A stretch of 64,000 nucleotides of DNA from assembly GCF_018402695.1 (NCBI RefSeq), contig NZ_JAGYIM010000022.1, positions 1 through 64,000 of the forward strand, written 5' to 3'. This stretch comes from Arsukibacterium sp. (lineage in GTDB: Bacteria > Pseudomonadota > Gammaproteobacteria > Enterobacterales > Alteromonadaceae). The translations under genes were made by a program, and so were the position numbers. The notes below the pieces were generated by a model that saw only the letters and a list, made by a program, of their open reading frames with translations, was not told the DNA's origin and searched no databases. This document shows, piece after piece, positions 20,140 to 27,665 of the stretch (the stretch's first letter is position 1; every line of letters begins with the position of its first letter).

Positions 20140-21144
20140 CTATTTATTGCTATACCAGGGCACCGCACATTCGTAATCTTTGACGATGTTTTCCACGCCA
20201 AGAGTCAGGGCAAACAGTGCCATTCTCACCAGTACGCCATTATCGGCCTGACGAAAAATAGCAAGGTTAGGGTTCAGGTTTAAATCATTGTCTAATTCGT
20301 TGGCTTCCATACGCGAATCGCGTGGTAACGGATGCATAATCACCGTATTGGATTTACAGTATCTTGTATAAATTTCCTGATTCAGCCGAAACTTACCGCG
20401 GTACTGATCGGCATCGGCTTTCGAAGGAAAACGTTCTTCCTGAATTCGGGTCTGGTAAACAATATCGGCGTTTAAATGGCCTTCCAGTTTATCACTGATC
20501 ACCAGCTGATGACCGGCATTGGTCAGGCTACTGACAATGTCATCCGGCATCGCCAACTCAGCAGGGGACACCAGGGTTAACTTAATATTGCGGTATAGGC
20601 ACAGTAGTTTTGACAGTGAATGGACGGTGCGGCCAAATTTCAAATCACCGACCATCGCAATATGCATACCATCAATCTGCAGGCCGGAGGCGGCAAGCTC
20701 ACGTTCTATGGTAAACAGGTCAAGTAATGCCTGGGTAGGGTGTTCATTGGCACCATCACCGCCATTTAATACCGGCACTCGGCTGCCTTCAGCAAATTCA
20801 GCGACGGAGCCCGCCTGCGGATGGCGCATAGCAATAACATCACTATAGCTGCTGATCACCCGTGCCGTATCAAACAACGACTCGCCCTTGGACAGCGCTG
20901 AAGATTCCATGCCGGTGGTTTCGCGCACTTCTCCGCCCAGCAGGTTAAAGGCACAACCAAAGCTGACCCGGGTGCGGGTACTAGGTTCAAAAAACAAGTT
21001 GCCTAAAATGGCACCATCGAGCACCCGGGTCCGTTTCTTCCGGCCGGCATAGGGTGCCATCTGCCGGGCAATATCAAAAACCCGGGTAATACTGTCGCGG
21101 TCGAATTGCTTAACAGAGAGGATATGCTGGCCTTTGAAGCTCAT
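20140..21144 (-). CDS. pyrB: Aspartate carbamoyltransferase
   Basis: PyrB joins carbamoyl phosphate and aspartate in the first committed step of pyrimidine synthesis. The 334-residue protein has the carbamoyl phosphate motif FFEPSTRTRVSF, the loop segment SALSKGESLFDT with its lysine, the HPTQALLDLF motif and HPLPRDSRMEANELD. No regulatory-chain gene pyrI follows; hemL lies downstream instead, so allosteric control by nucleotides as in the E. coli PyrBI complex is not supported here. A strong -10 lies upstream. Confidence 0.96.
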   Translation of the reverse strand: MSFKGQHILSVKQFDRDSITRVFDIARQMAPYAGRKKRTRVLDGAILGNLFFEPSTRTRVSFGCAFNLLGGEVRETTGMESSALSKGESLFDTARVISSYSDVIAMRHPQAGSVAEFAEGSRVPVLNGGDGANEHPTQALLDLFTIERELAASGLQIDGMHIAMVGDLKFGRTVHSLSKLLCLYRNIKLTLVSPAELAMPDDIVSSLTNAGHQLVISDKLEGHLNADIVYQTRIQEERFPSKADADQYRGKFRLNQEIYTRYCKSNTVIMHPLPRDSRMEANELDNDLNLNPNLAIFRQADNGVLVRMALFALTLGVENIVKDYECAVPWYSNK

Positions 21145-21202
21145 TGTCAGTACTCATTAAACAGGTGCCATTGGGCGCCATTATCGACGCAAAGGAAACC
21201 CT

Positions 21203-21208
21203 ATTATA
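21203..21208 (-). promoter_or_regulatory. Putative pyrB -10 element
   Basis: TATAAT on the minus strand in the 90 bases between hemJ and pyrB, about 58 bases before the pyrB ATG. The -35 is weak. No leader peptide with a following terminator, as in E. coli pyrBI, was seen. Confidence 0.45.
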
Positions 21209-21234
21209 CCCAAAACCGTCAGCAAAAAGCGAGT

Positions 21235-21669
21235 TTAGTGCAGCAAGGGTTTCAGCGTTGCCAGTAAAATAATGGCCAATAACAACAGCACAGGCATTTC
21301 GTTAAAGATTCGGTAAAACCGCGGACTGCGCCGGTTGCGGTTGTGTTTAAAGTCCGCCAGTAATTTGAAACACCAGCCGTGATAACCATACAGCAATAGC
21401 ACCAGCAGCAGTTTGATATGTAGCCAGCCGCTGGCGATAAACCAGGCCTTACCATAAGCGATAATCAATAACATACCGAATATCAGCGTAAGTACCGCAA
21501 AGGGGTTACAAAAAAGTAGCCGCCGTTCCATGACTTTAAAGGTTTCAGCACATTCAGTGCTGCGGGTTTCTGCATGATAGACAAATAGCCGCGGCAGATA
21601 AAAAATGCCGGCAAACCAGGCCACCATAAAGAAAAGATGTAATGCTTTGTATAGCAGAATTAGGGTCAT
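21235..21669 (-). CDS. hemJ: Protoporphyrinogen IX oxidase HemJ family
   Basis: A 144-residue membrane protein with four hydrophobic helices. It has the HemJ hallmarks: KALHLFFMVAWFAGIFYLPRLFVYHAE with the conserved His near residue 10, FKVMERRLLF, and GWLHIKLLL with the conserved lysine. HemJ oxidises protoporphyrinogen IX to protoporphyrin IX in heme synthesis in bacteria without HemG or HemY. The start overlaps the stop of the upstream ClC gene (ATGA), indicating coupling, and hemL lies two genes downstream. Confidence 0.88.
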   Translation of the reverse strand: MTLILLYKALHLFFMVAWFAGIFYLPRLFVYHAETRSTECAETFKVMERRLLFCNPFAVLTLIFGMLLIIAYGKAWFIASGWLHIKLLLVLLLYGYHGWCFKLLADFKHNRNRRSPRFYRIFNEMPVLLLLAIILLATLKPLLH

Positions 21670-23381
21670 AATAAATTATTCTGTTTAATGAGTAAGCTGC
21701 GAACCTGGTCCCAGCGGATAATGCCAATTGGTTCTGTGGGCGAGTCCTGGTAGATATAAACCAGGCCATCGCGTGCGTCTTCCAGCAGCGCAAATACTTC
21801 AGCCAGGGTGGCTTGATGAGACAAGCCGGTAACGTCCTGATAGCGAATTGCACTATCCCCGGTTAATGACAAACTGACATCATAGCTTGCCGCCACAAAT
21901 TCTGTAGCATCACCCTCCGTACGTTTTAACAATAATTGTACCGGGGGCTGCAGCTGGGCCAGTTGCTGGCGTATTGCCGGATCGTCAGGGTTATGTAGCA
22001 ACACATATTCTTTACTGAGCAGCGCCAGCACGCCTACTTTTTGCAAAATATCGTCAGCGGGAGCCAGCTTGTAAGGCATTTGCATGAAATCGAGCTGCAT
22101 CATGAAGATGGATTTGTTATTAAAAAATTGCACTGTGGTGACATAGGCCGTAATAATCACCACCATTGCCGGCAGAATAATTTGCTGATTTGATGCCAGT
22201 TCAATTACGGCGAGCAGGGCTGCCAAGGGCGCGTGCAAGGTAGCGGCCATTAAACCGGCCATGCCGAGCACCGCATAGGTACCTGCAGTGCTGCTGTCGC
22301 CGATAAAAATCGCCGGTATTATTGCCAGCAACGTGCCCAGTACAATTCCCATGCCAAATACGGGGCCTATTACCCCGCCCGGCACGCCAAGTCCGAGGGC
22401 AAAAATGGTCAGGACCAGCTTGCCAACAAATATTACCAGCAGCAGTTGCACGTCTGTCGGATTATTCACGGCATTAAAAATTGCGCCGGTTTCCGCGCCC
22501 ATCGCATGTGGTATCAGGTAGCCGACTGCGGCGGTTACCACACCAGCCAGCGCCAGACGCACCAGTAGCGGCCAATTTTTAACCAGCCGGATTAGCCGCA
22601 TCAGGTTCTGATTAAATAGAAAGGCTACTGCGCCAAACACGATACCGCAGATAATAAGATAGGGGAAATGCCAGATATTTATTGCCACTATGTTAAGAGA
22701 TGCCAGTTCCCGGTCGTGACCAAACACTAACTGGGTGGCCAACGCACCGACTACGGATGCCAGCATAATCGGAATAAATACATGAATACGGTATTCACGC
22801 AGCACGACTTCCATCACGAAAATTACCGCGGCCAGTGGTGTGTTAAAGGATGCGGAGATACCTGCCGCTATACCACAGCCGGCCAGAATCCGAACGCTGT
22901 TATAAGGTAGTTGCAGGTATCGGCCTACGGTACTGGCGCCATATGCGCCCAGATGCACTGAAGGCCCTTCCCGGCCAACTGAGAAACCACTGACCAGGGC
23001 AATAATACCACCGAAAAACTGATTCATGGTATTGCGAAAGGGCATGATGCCGTAGCGGGTTTTTATTCGGTGGATAACAAAAGGTATCCCCATCCGGTAG
23101 TGGCGATAACCGGTTGCCAGGGCAATAAGGCCTATCAGCAGGGCGCCGCCAAGAGGCAGTAACCAGACAATTTCCGGGTCGGCGCTGGAGAAATCATCGG
23201 ATTCGGTTAGAAATAGTCGTTGCAGGGCCACGATCGCCAGGCGGAAGATGATAATCAGCAAGGCGGCTATTAAACCGCCAAGCATACCCAGCAAACACAA
23301 CTGTAAAGACGTTTGCGGTAATGCTAATCGGCGCTGCAACCCGGGCAGCCAGTCTCGCCATCGTCGCATAATAAATAACAT
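21666..23381 (-). CDS. ClC-family chloride channel/transporter with C-terminal CBS region
   Basis: A 571-residue ClC protein. The selectivity segments are seen as GREGPSVHLG, which contains the gating glutamate, and GLGVPGGVIGPVFGMG. The last 130 residues form a soluble CBS-like region, which E. coli ClcA lacks but many proteobacterial ClC proteins carry. The gating Glu suggests a Cl-/H+ exchanger rather than a pure channel, which is inference. The start may be the ATG at 23381 or one at 23369 (MRRWRD). hemJ overlaps its end. Confidence 0.9.
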   Translation of the reverse strand: MLFIMRRWRDWLPGLQRRLALPQTSLQLCLLGMLGGLIAALLIIIFRLAIVALQRLFLTESDDFSSADPEIVWLLPLGGALLIGLIALATGYRHYRMGIPFVIHRIKTRYGIMPFRNTMNQFFGGIIALVSGFSVGREGPSVHLGAYGASTVGRYLQLPYNSVRILAGCGIAAGISASFNTPLAAVIFVMEVVLREYRIHVFIPIMLASVVGALATQLVFGHDRELASLNIVAINIWHFPYLIICGIVFGAVAFLFNQNLMRLIRLVKNWPLLVRLALAGVVTAAVGYLIPHAMGAETGAIFNAVNNPTDVQLLLVIFVGKLVLTIFALGLGVPGGVIGPVFGMGIVLGTLLAIIPAIFIGDSSTAGTYAVLGMAGLMAATLHAPLAALLAVIELASNQQIILPAMVVIITAYVTTVQFFNNKSIFMMQLDFMQMPYKLAPADDILQKVGVLALLSKEYVLLHNPDDPAIRQQLAQLQPPVQLLLKRTEGDATEFVAASYDVSLSLTGDSAIRYQDVTGLSHQATLAEVFALLEDARDGLVYIYQDSPTEPIGIIRWDQVRSLLIKQNNLL

Positions 23382-23483
23382 GAGTTAAACGATGGCTTAA
23401 GTCTAACATAAGCATATGAGAACGCAGATATTAATTGCTGGTAGCTTTGGAGAGTGAACTTAAGTTTGTTTGCGGCCGGGTTA

Positions 23484-23508
23484 ATACTTGAATAAATTAG
23501 TCAGGTAT
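23484..23508 (+). promoter_or_regulatory. Predicted type 1 IscR operator upstream of erpA
   Basis: A 25-base imperfect palindrome with half-sites ATACTTGAATA and TAGTCAGGTAT (9 of 11 bases complementary) around AAT. It matches the form of type 1 IscR sites and covers the -35 and spacer of the erpA promoter. E. coli erpA is known to be controlled by IscR. No experimental support here. Confidence 0.6.
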
Positions 23509-23516
23509 TAGATAAT
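23488..23516 (+). promoter_or_regulatory. erpA sigma-70 promoter
   Basis: TTGAAT (23488-23493), a 17-base spacer and GATAAT (23511-23516), 32 bases before the erpA ATG. It overlaps the predicted IscR operator, the expected layout for repression. Confidence 0.65.
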
Positions 23517-23547
23517 CCGCGCTGTTGTAACCCCTGTTGGAGCACCC

Positions 23548-23889
23548 ATGTCTGATATGCAAATACCACTGGAATTTACTGATGCAGCCGCTCGTAAGGT
23601 CGCGATGCTGGTAAGTGAAGAGGACAATCCTAACCTGAAATTGCGGGTTTATATAACTGGCGGCGGCTGTTCTGGTTTTCAGTATGGTTTTACTTTCGAT
23701 GAAAAAGTAAACGATGGTGATTTAACCGTTGAAAAGCAAGGGGTCTCTATGGTTGTCGACCCGATGAGCCTGCAGTATCTGATGGGGGGGGTTGTTGATT
23801 ATACCGAAGGTTTACAGGGCAGCCGCTTTATTGTCCAGAATCCCAATGCCACCACTACCTGCGGCTGTGGCTCATCATTTTCTGTTTAG
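23548..23889 (+). CDS. erpA: Iron-sulfur cluster insertion protein ErpA
   Basis: ErpA is an A-type carrier that passes 4Fe-4S clusters to apoproteins; in E. coli it is needed for isoprenoid synthesis and respiratory enzymes. The 113-residue protein has the three cluster cysteines at 41 (GGGCSGF), 105 and 107 (TTCGCGSSF), as in HesB/IscA proteins. The ATG at 23548 follows a GGAGC. It is monocistronic and ends in a hairpin shared with a convergent small gene. Confidence 0.97.
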   Translation: MSDMQIPLEFTDAAARKVAMLVSEEDNPNLKLRVYITGGGCSGFQYGFTFDEKVNDGDLTVEKQGVSMVVDPMSLQYLMGGVVDYTEGLQGSRFIVQNPNATTTCGCGSSFSV

Positions 23890-23924
23890 TAAAAGTAGAC
23901 ATTTTGTAAATTTTTAAAGACAAT

Positions 23925-23945
23925 TTTGCCGGGTTATCCGGCAAA
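23925..23945. terminator. Hairpin between convergent erpA and small membrane-protein gene
   Basis: TTTGCCGG and CCGGCAAA form a perfect eight-base stem with a five-base loop. The U-rich tract on either side is weak, so it is a plausible bidirectional terminator rather than a classic one. Confidence 0.55.
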
Positions 23946-23970
23946 GTCGCTTTAAAATCACAGTTTTACT

Positions 23971-24144
23971 CTATTGGCGGGTAGCAAACACCAAAATGGT
24001 CAGAACCAGCGCGATAACAAGGTTGAAGCTGATAATATATAAAAAACCTTTTTTACCCTGGGCCAGCGTCCAGTTATTCTGCCGTAGATAGAGATACCAG
24101 ATAACACACATTAATAACGGTATTAGAAACAATAGTTTAACCAT
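23971..24144 (-). CDS. Small two-helix membrane protein (57 residues)
   Basis: A short gene with a good GAGGT eight bases before its ATG at 24144. The 57-residue product has two hydrophobic helices (about residues 3-19 and 34-54) joined by a polar loop RQNNWTLAQGKKGF. The helix-loop-helix layout and strong binding site make it a credible gene although it is short. Function is unknown. It is convergent with erpA, with which it shares a terminator-like hairpin. Confidence 0.6.
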   Translation of the reverse strand: MVKLLFLIPLLMCVIWYLYLRQNNWTLAQGKKGFLYIISFNLVIALVLTILVFATRQ

Positions 24145-24302
24145 TTTTTATAACCTCAAAATTCCTGCAGTTACCGTCAAACCCTGACAGTTTAAGCCTT
24201 TATCTTCGCCGCTGATTTCTACCAATGTAAAGTTGTTGTACATTTTTTAACGCATGTAGCTATACGCTCGTCGCATCCTATGGTTTAATTAATTGCTTTA
24301 AA

Positions 24303-24410
24303 TTGCTTATTGCACTGGCAATAGGGTTTGGATTTTATTTCGCAGGAAGGCTGGTTGATCATAATAAAAGCGTAACACGCTGGGAGAAGAAAAAATATGA
24401 AAGGTACTAA
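24303..24410 (+). CDS. Possible small membrane peptide overlapping the Xre regulator gene
   Basis: An open frame from a TTG at 24303 gives 35 residues: a hydrophobic helix (LLIALAIGFGFYFAG) followed by a strongly charged tail ending in EKKKYERY. Its stop overlaps the regulator ATG by 14 bases, the pattern of translational coupling. The start is uncertain: no clear binding site is seen and the frame stays open further upstream. It may be chance. Confidence 0.3.
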   Translation: MLIALAIGFGFYFAGRLVDHNKSVTRWEKKKYERY

Positions 24411-24639
24411 AAGTGTAATTTCAGACGAAAATAAGCGTCTTTGTGTCTGGCTGAAACGACAACGTCAGGACAAAGGTCATACGATGCGGAGTTTGTCTGA
24501 AATTTTAGGGACACCTCATTCATTTATCGGTAAGGTTGAGAATCAGGAGCGCCGGTTGGACGTTATAGAGTATGTCCGCTATTGTCAGGCGCTGGAGGTC
24601 GATCCAACTGAAGGGTTAAAACAGGTGCTGAGCGCCTGA
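24397..24639 (+). CDS. Xre-family helix-turn-helix regulator
   Basis: An 80-residue protein that is essentially one Cro/CI-type helix-turn-helix (about residues 14-75): LKRQRQDKGHTMRSLSEIL, then SFIGKVENQERRLDVIEYVRYCQAL with the conserved VENxxRR turn. It has no sensor domain. A weak GGGAG lies about ten bases upstream. No toxin gene follows, so a toxin-antitoxin role is not supported; it may repress its own promoter. A clear terminator follows the gene. Confidence 0.8.
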   Translation: MKGTKSVISDENKRLCVWLKRQRQDKGHTMRSLSEILGTPHSFIGKVENQERRLDVIEYVRYCQALEVDPTEGLKQVLSA

Positions 24640-24671
24640 GAGTAATACCCGAAAATTTAGATAATAAAGGA

Positions 24672-24694
24672 AGCCGCTACTCAGCGGCTTTTTT
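24672..24694 (+). terminator. Rho-independent terminator of the Xre regulator gene
   Basis: AGCCGCT and AGCGGCT form a seven-base stem with loop ACTC, followed by five T. It overlaps the last codons of convergent ampG. Confidence 0.85.
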
Positions 24695-26017
24695 ATCAGC
24701 ACTAAGCTTGTTTGACCGCGCCAGCAAAATAATTAACAGCAATACCGGTAAGCCCATTGCGGCCGTCATTATAAAGAAATTGCTATAGCCGAACTGATCG
24801 ACCCACGCCCCGGAAAACCCACCGGTAAATTTAGGTAATAACAGCATCAGTGAGCTGAACATCGCATACTGGGTAGCGGTAAAGGCTAAATTAACTAACG
24901 AGGATAAGTAAGCGATAAATGCACTGGTCGCTATGCCGGCACTTAAATTGTCAGCGGATATAACCAGCGTCAGCCACATCAGATCGTAACCAATCTGACT
25001 TAATGCGGAAAATAACAGGTTAGTAGCAGCGCTTAGAATTGCCCCGGCAAACAACACCTTCATAATGCCGAATTGATTAATTAACACTCCACCAAGTGCC
25101 GCACCAACCAATGTCATTATCACCCCGAATACTTTTGAGACACTGGCAACTTCTTCTTTGCTGTAGCCCATGTCGACATAAAAAGCATTTGCCATAACTC
25201 CCATTACCACGTCCGTCAGCCGGTAACAGGCAATTAAGGCAAGTATCAGCAGTGCATGCCATTTATAACGGGAGAAGAAGTCAGTAAAGGGGGCTACCAC
25301 GGCTTGCTTTAGCCAGCTTATAAAGCGATGCGCCAGGGTACCGTCAGTATATTGCTGCTGTTTTAAGCCGCTTACCGGCTCGCTACTCAGCAAGGTGGTC
25401 AGGATGCCGGGCAACATGCAAAGTCCCATTACCAGATATGCTTGTTGCCAGCCGGATAAATCATAATCGTTGCCATCTGAAAACAAGGCTGCCAGCCACA
25501 AGGTACCCGCTGACGCCAGAATCATCGCCAGACGATAGCCGGTAAGATAGGCTGCCGCCAAAGCCGCCTGCATGTCAATTACCGCGCTTTCTATCCGAAA
25601 GGCATCGACATTTATATCCTGTGTCGCCGATGAAAAAGCCAATAGCACGGCAAAGGCCGCCATCAGGGCTAAATTTTGCTGTGGATCAGTCAATGCCATA
25701 CTGCAAATAGCGCCTGCGACGAGTAACTGTGAGGTAAGTAACCAGCTACGGCGCCGCCCCAGCCAGTGGTGCAACAGCGGAATTTTCAGGTTGTCAGCCA
25801 ACGGAGACCACAACCATTTGATGGCATAGGCCATTGCCACCCAGCTGAAATAGCCAATGTCAGCCCGGGACACGTTGGCTTCCCGTAACCAGAATGACAG
25901 GACACCAAATACCAGCATTAAAGGTAAGCCGCTGGAAAATCCCAGCACAAAAATAACTAATACCTGACGTTGGAAATAAATACGAAGACCTGAGAGCCAG
26001 GCAAAATAAGAGGTCAA
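24677..26017 (-). CDS. ampG: Muropeptide permease AmpG (MFS transporter)
   Basis: AmpG imports anhydro-muropeptides from the periplasm for cell-wall recycling, and its flux controls AmpC-type beta-lactamase induction where ampR is present. The 446-residue protein has 12 or more hydrophobic helices. AmpG-like segments are FSSGLPLMLVFGVLSFWLRE near the N-terminus, KWLWSPLAD and SATQDINVDAFRIE. The start is a TTG with GGAA seven bases upstream; no ATG is available before residue 30. No ampD or ampR is nearby. Confidence 0.9.
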   Translation of the reverse strand: MTSYFAWLSGLRIYFQRQVLVIFVLGFSSGLPLMLVFGVLSFWLREANVSRADIGYFSWVAMAYAIKWLWSPLADNLKIPLLHHWLGRRRSWLLTSQLLVAGAICSMALTDPQQNLALMAAFAVLLAFSSATQDINVDAFRIESAVIDMQAALAAAYLTGYRLAMILASAGTLWLAALFSDGNDYDLSGWQQAYLVMGLCMLPGILTTLLSSEPVSGLKQQQYTDGTLAHRFISWLKQAVVAPFTDFFSRYKWHALLILALIACYRLTDVVMGVMANAFYVDMGYSKEEVASVSKVFGVIMTLVGAALGGVLINQFGIMKVLFAGAILSAATNLLFSALSQIGYDLMWLTLVISADNLSAGIATSAFIAYLSSLVNLAFTATQYAMFSSLMLLLPKFTGGFSGAWVDQFGYSNFFIMTAAMGLPVLLLIILLARSNKLSADKKAAE

Positions 26018-26080
26018 GGTGAGCTTCCGTACAACAAACCGTGTAATTAGCTTACTCTGCTGACAATTCTGGTCAAGTAA

Positions 26081-26151
26081 TTAGGGCGTGTTGCATGCTA
26101 AACGCCGCCAGTGCGAACAAAATCTAACCATCAAACGTCAACATGCCCTAA
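26081..26151. repeat. 71-base inverted-repeat element
   Basis: TTAGGGCGTGTTG (26081-26093) is matched in reverse complement by CAACATGCCCTAA (26139-26151), with one G/T difference. The element lies between ampG and a 106-residue gene, and its right arm supplies that gene's stop codon. The layout resembles a short non-autonomous transposon or the collapsed ends of an insertion sequence; no transposase is present and no clear target duplication was found. Confidence 0.5.
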
Positions 26152-26468
26152 GGCCTGACACCAATACAATTTAACGGGCAGTGGCCTTTGCCGCGCAAAA
26201 AACTCAGGCAATCCTGAATACTTCTGCGCAGCTGGCGATTATGTTGCAGGCTATCAGCGGGCCAGTATTCTAACTGGTGCATCAGGTGCCAGAATACCCG
26301 TTCCCGCAGGCTGTCGGGTGCACCGGCCAGCAACTGAAATTGCGACCATTCTTCCAGGGTATCCCAGATAAACAGATGCAATTCCTGATGGGCCAGCCGA
26401 CCACGCAAAAAGCCGGATACATAGTACACCAGCTGCTGAGATTTTAGTTCAATAAACCGCTCTGACAT
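26148..26468 (-). CDS. Conserved-looking protein of unknown function (106 residues)
   Basis: I do not recognise this family. The product has no signal peptide or membrane helix and reads as mostly helical (MSERFIELKSQQLVYYVSGF, then LHLFIWDTLEEW). The C-terminus has basic stretches and two cysteines (HCPLNC). The ATG at 26468 has GAGG six bases upstream and is preferred to an upstream TTG. It lies between the cyclophilin gene and ampG on the same strand. The stop codon lies inside an inverted repeat, so the last residues may have been altered by insertion. Confidence 0.65.
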   Translation of the reverse strand: MSERFIELKSQQLVYYVSGFLRGRLAHQELHLFIWDTLEEWSQFQLLAGAPDSLRERVFWHLMHQLEYWPADSLQHNRQLRRSIQDCLSFLRGKGHCPLNCIGVRP

Positions 26469-26523
26469 TGCCTGCCTCAACTGTTGCAAAACAGTACAAC
26501 AATTAAGGCAAGTATAGCCGGTT

Positions 26524-27108
26524 TTATTCGGTTGGCAGTAAGCGTACCGTTTTTAACAGCAAGGGTTCACGCGGAACATCAGGCCAGCCGAGCTTTTCGC
26601 TGGTTTCAGTTTCCAGGGCATTAATTTTGTCCAGCACGTCAAAGCCGCTGACTACCCGGCCAAATACGGCATACCCCCAACGGGAGCCGGGGTCGAGGCT
26701 GTCATTATCGGCAAGATTGAGATAAAACTGACTGCTGGCACTGTGCGGGTCAGACAACCGTGCCATGGCAATGCTGCCGTACTGGTTTTTTAAACCATTA
26801 CCAGATTCATTGAAAATGGTTTTGCCCTGTTCAATTTCAGTAAACTGCATATTATAGCCGCCGCCCTGCACCACAAAATCGGCAATCAGCCGATGAAAAA
26901 CCGTGTTGTTATAGGCATTGGTTTTGACATAACTTAAGAAATTATTAACGGTGAGAGGGGCCCGGCTGCGGTCAAGTTCCACCACTATGTTGCCTTGCGA
27001 TGTTTCCAGTTGCACCCTGGGATACAGGTTATCTGGTTGCATAAATTTACCAGCCTGTAATGGCATGGCCCAAAGTAAGATAATTGCAAATAACCACAAT
27101 CGCATCAT
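26524..27108 (-). CDS. Cyclophilin-type peptidyl-prolyl isomerase, exported
   Basis: A 194-residue cyclophilin. Residues 1-20 are a signal peptide (MMRLWLFAIILLWAMPLQAG), so it acts in the periplasm, like E. coli PpiA. The fold is marked by TSQGNIVVELDRSRAPLTVNNF, FHRLIADFVVQGGG, IAMARLSDPHSASSQFYLNL and FGRVVSG. The active-site Arg in FHRL and Gln in SQFYLN are present. The ATG at 27108 has GAGG five bases before it, and the yajG stop codon lies one base upstream, so the two are coupled. Confidence 0.9.
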   Translation of the reverse strand: MMRLWLFAIILLWAMPLQAGKFMQPDNLYPRVQLETSQGNIVVELDRSRAPLTVNNFLSYVKTNAYNNTVFHRLIADFVVQGGGYNMQFTEIEQGKTIFNESGNGLKNQYGSIAMARLSDPHSASSQFYLNLADNDSLDPGSRWGYAVFGRVVSGFDVLDKINALETETSEKLGWPDVPREPLLLKTVRLLPTE

Positions 27109-27109
27109 T

Positions 27110-27661
27110 TTATCCTCTGATCTGATTTTGCCAGCTTTCATCGCGCAGTAAATCGGTAAGTACCTGTTCGGTTAGCACCCTGAGCTCGCGTTCAATTACC
27201 GCAATATCAGCCCGAAACGGTGCTATTTGACGGCTGTCACCGCTATACGCTTTTGAAAAACTATTGCCATTATGCTGCACCAGCACCGTCATTGTTACCC
27301 GGTTTACTACTTCATGATCAAGAGGTCGCTGGTTTACTCTGGCCTGTAGCTGATTAATCTGAATAGTAAGCGAGCGCTCACTCTGATTCGTTAAGCTGGC
27401 ACCCCGTGCGGTTAATGCATCGGCGACAGTTTGCTCCAGCTCGGCTCTCAGATCATTGGCTGTTGCATAGCCCTGACTGGTATCACCGCGCTGAATTACC
27501 AAAGTATTCATGCTGGAGCGCTGGTCCAGTAAATAAAAGCTGAAGGTGCTTTGCGTCAGCGAGGGCGCTTGTGGCCAGAACACCTGAGGGCTGACAATTA
27601 ACTGCGGTGGTTTGCTGGCACAGCCAGCGAGCAACAATAAACACAGCAACAGGTTACGCAT
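27110..27661 (-). CDS. yajG: YajG family lipoprotein
   Basis: A 183-residue predicted outer-membrane lipoprotein with lipobox LLAGC (Cys at about 14). The sequence follows the YajG pattern: LIVSPQ after the lipobox, SFYLLDQR, and AELEQTVADAL. In E. coli yajG lies next to ampG and bolA, and the same genes occur nearby here, which supports the name. Its function is not known. It sits between rlmG and the cyclophilin gene. Confidence 0.85.
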   Translation of the reverse strand: MRNLLLCLLLLAGCASKPPQLIVSPQVFWPQAPSLTQSTFSFYLLDQRSSMNTLVIQRGDTSQGYATANDLRAELEQTVADALTARGASLTNQSERSLTIQINQLQARVNQRPLDHEVVNRVTMTVLVQHNGNSFSKAYSGDSRQIAPFRADIAVIERELRVLTEQVLTDLLRDESWQNQIRG

Positions 27662-27665
27662 CTGG

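Noticed and set aside
24397-24639. Antitoxin of a toxin-antitoxin pair
   Set aside because: No adjacent toxin gene of known type; the short upstream frame is too uncertain.
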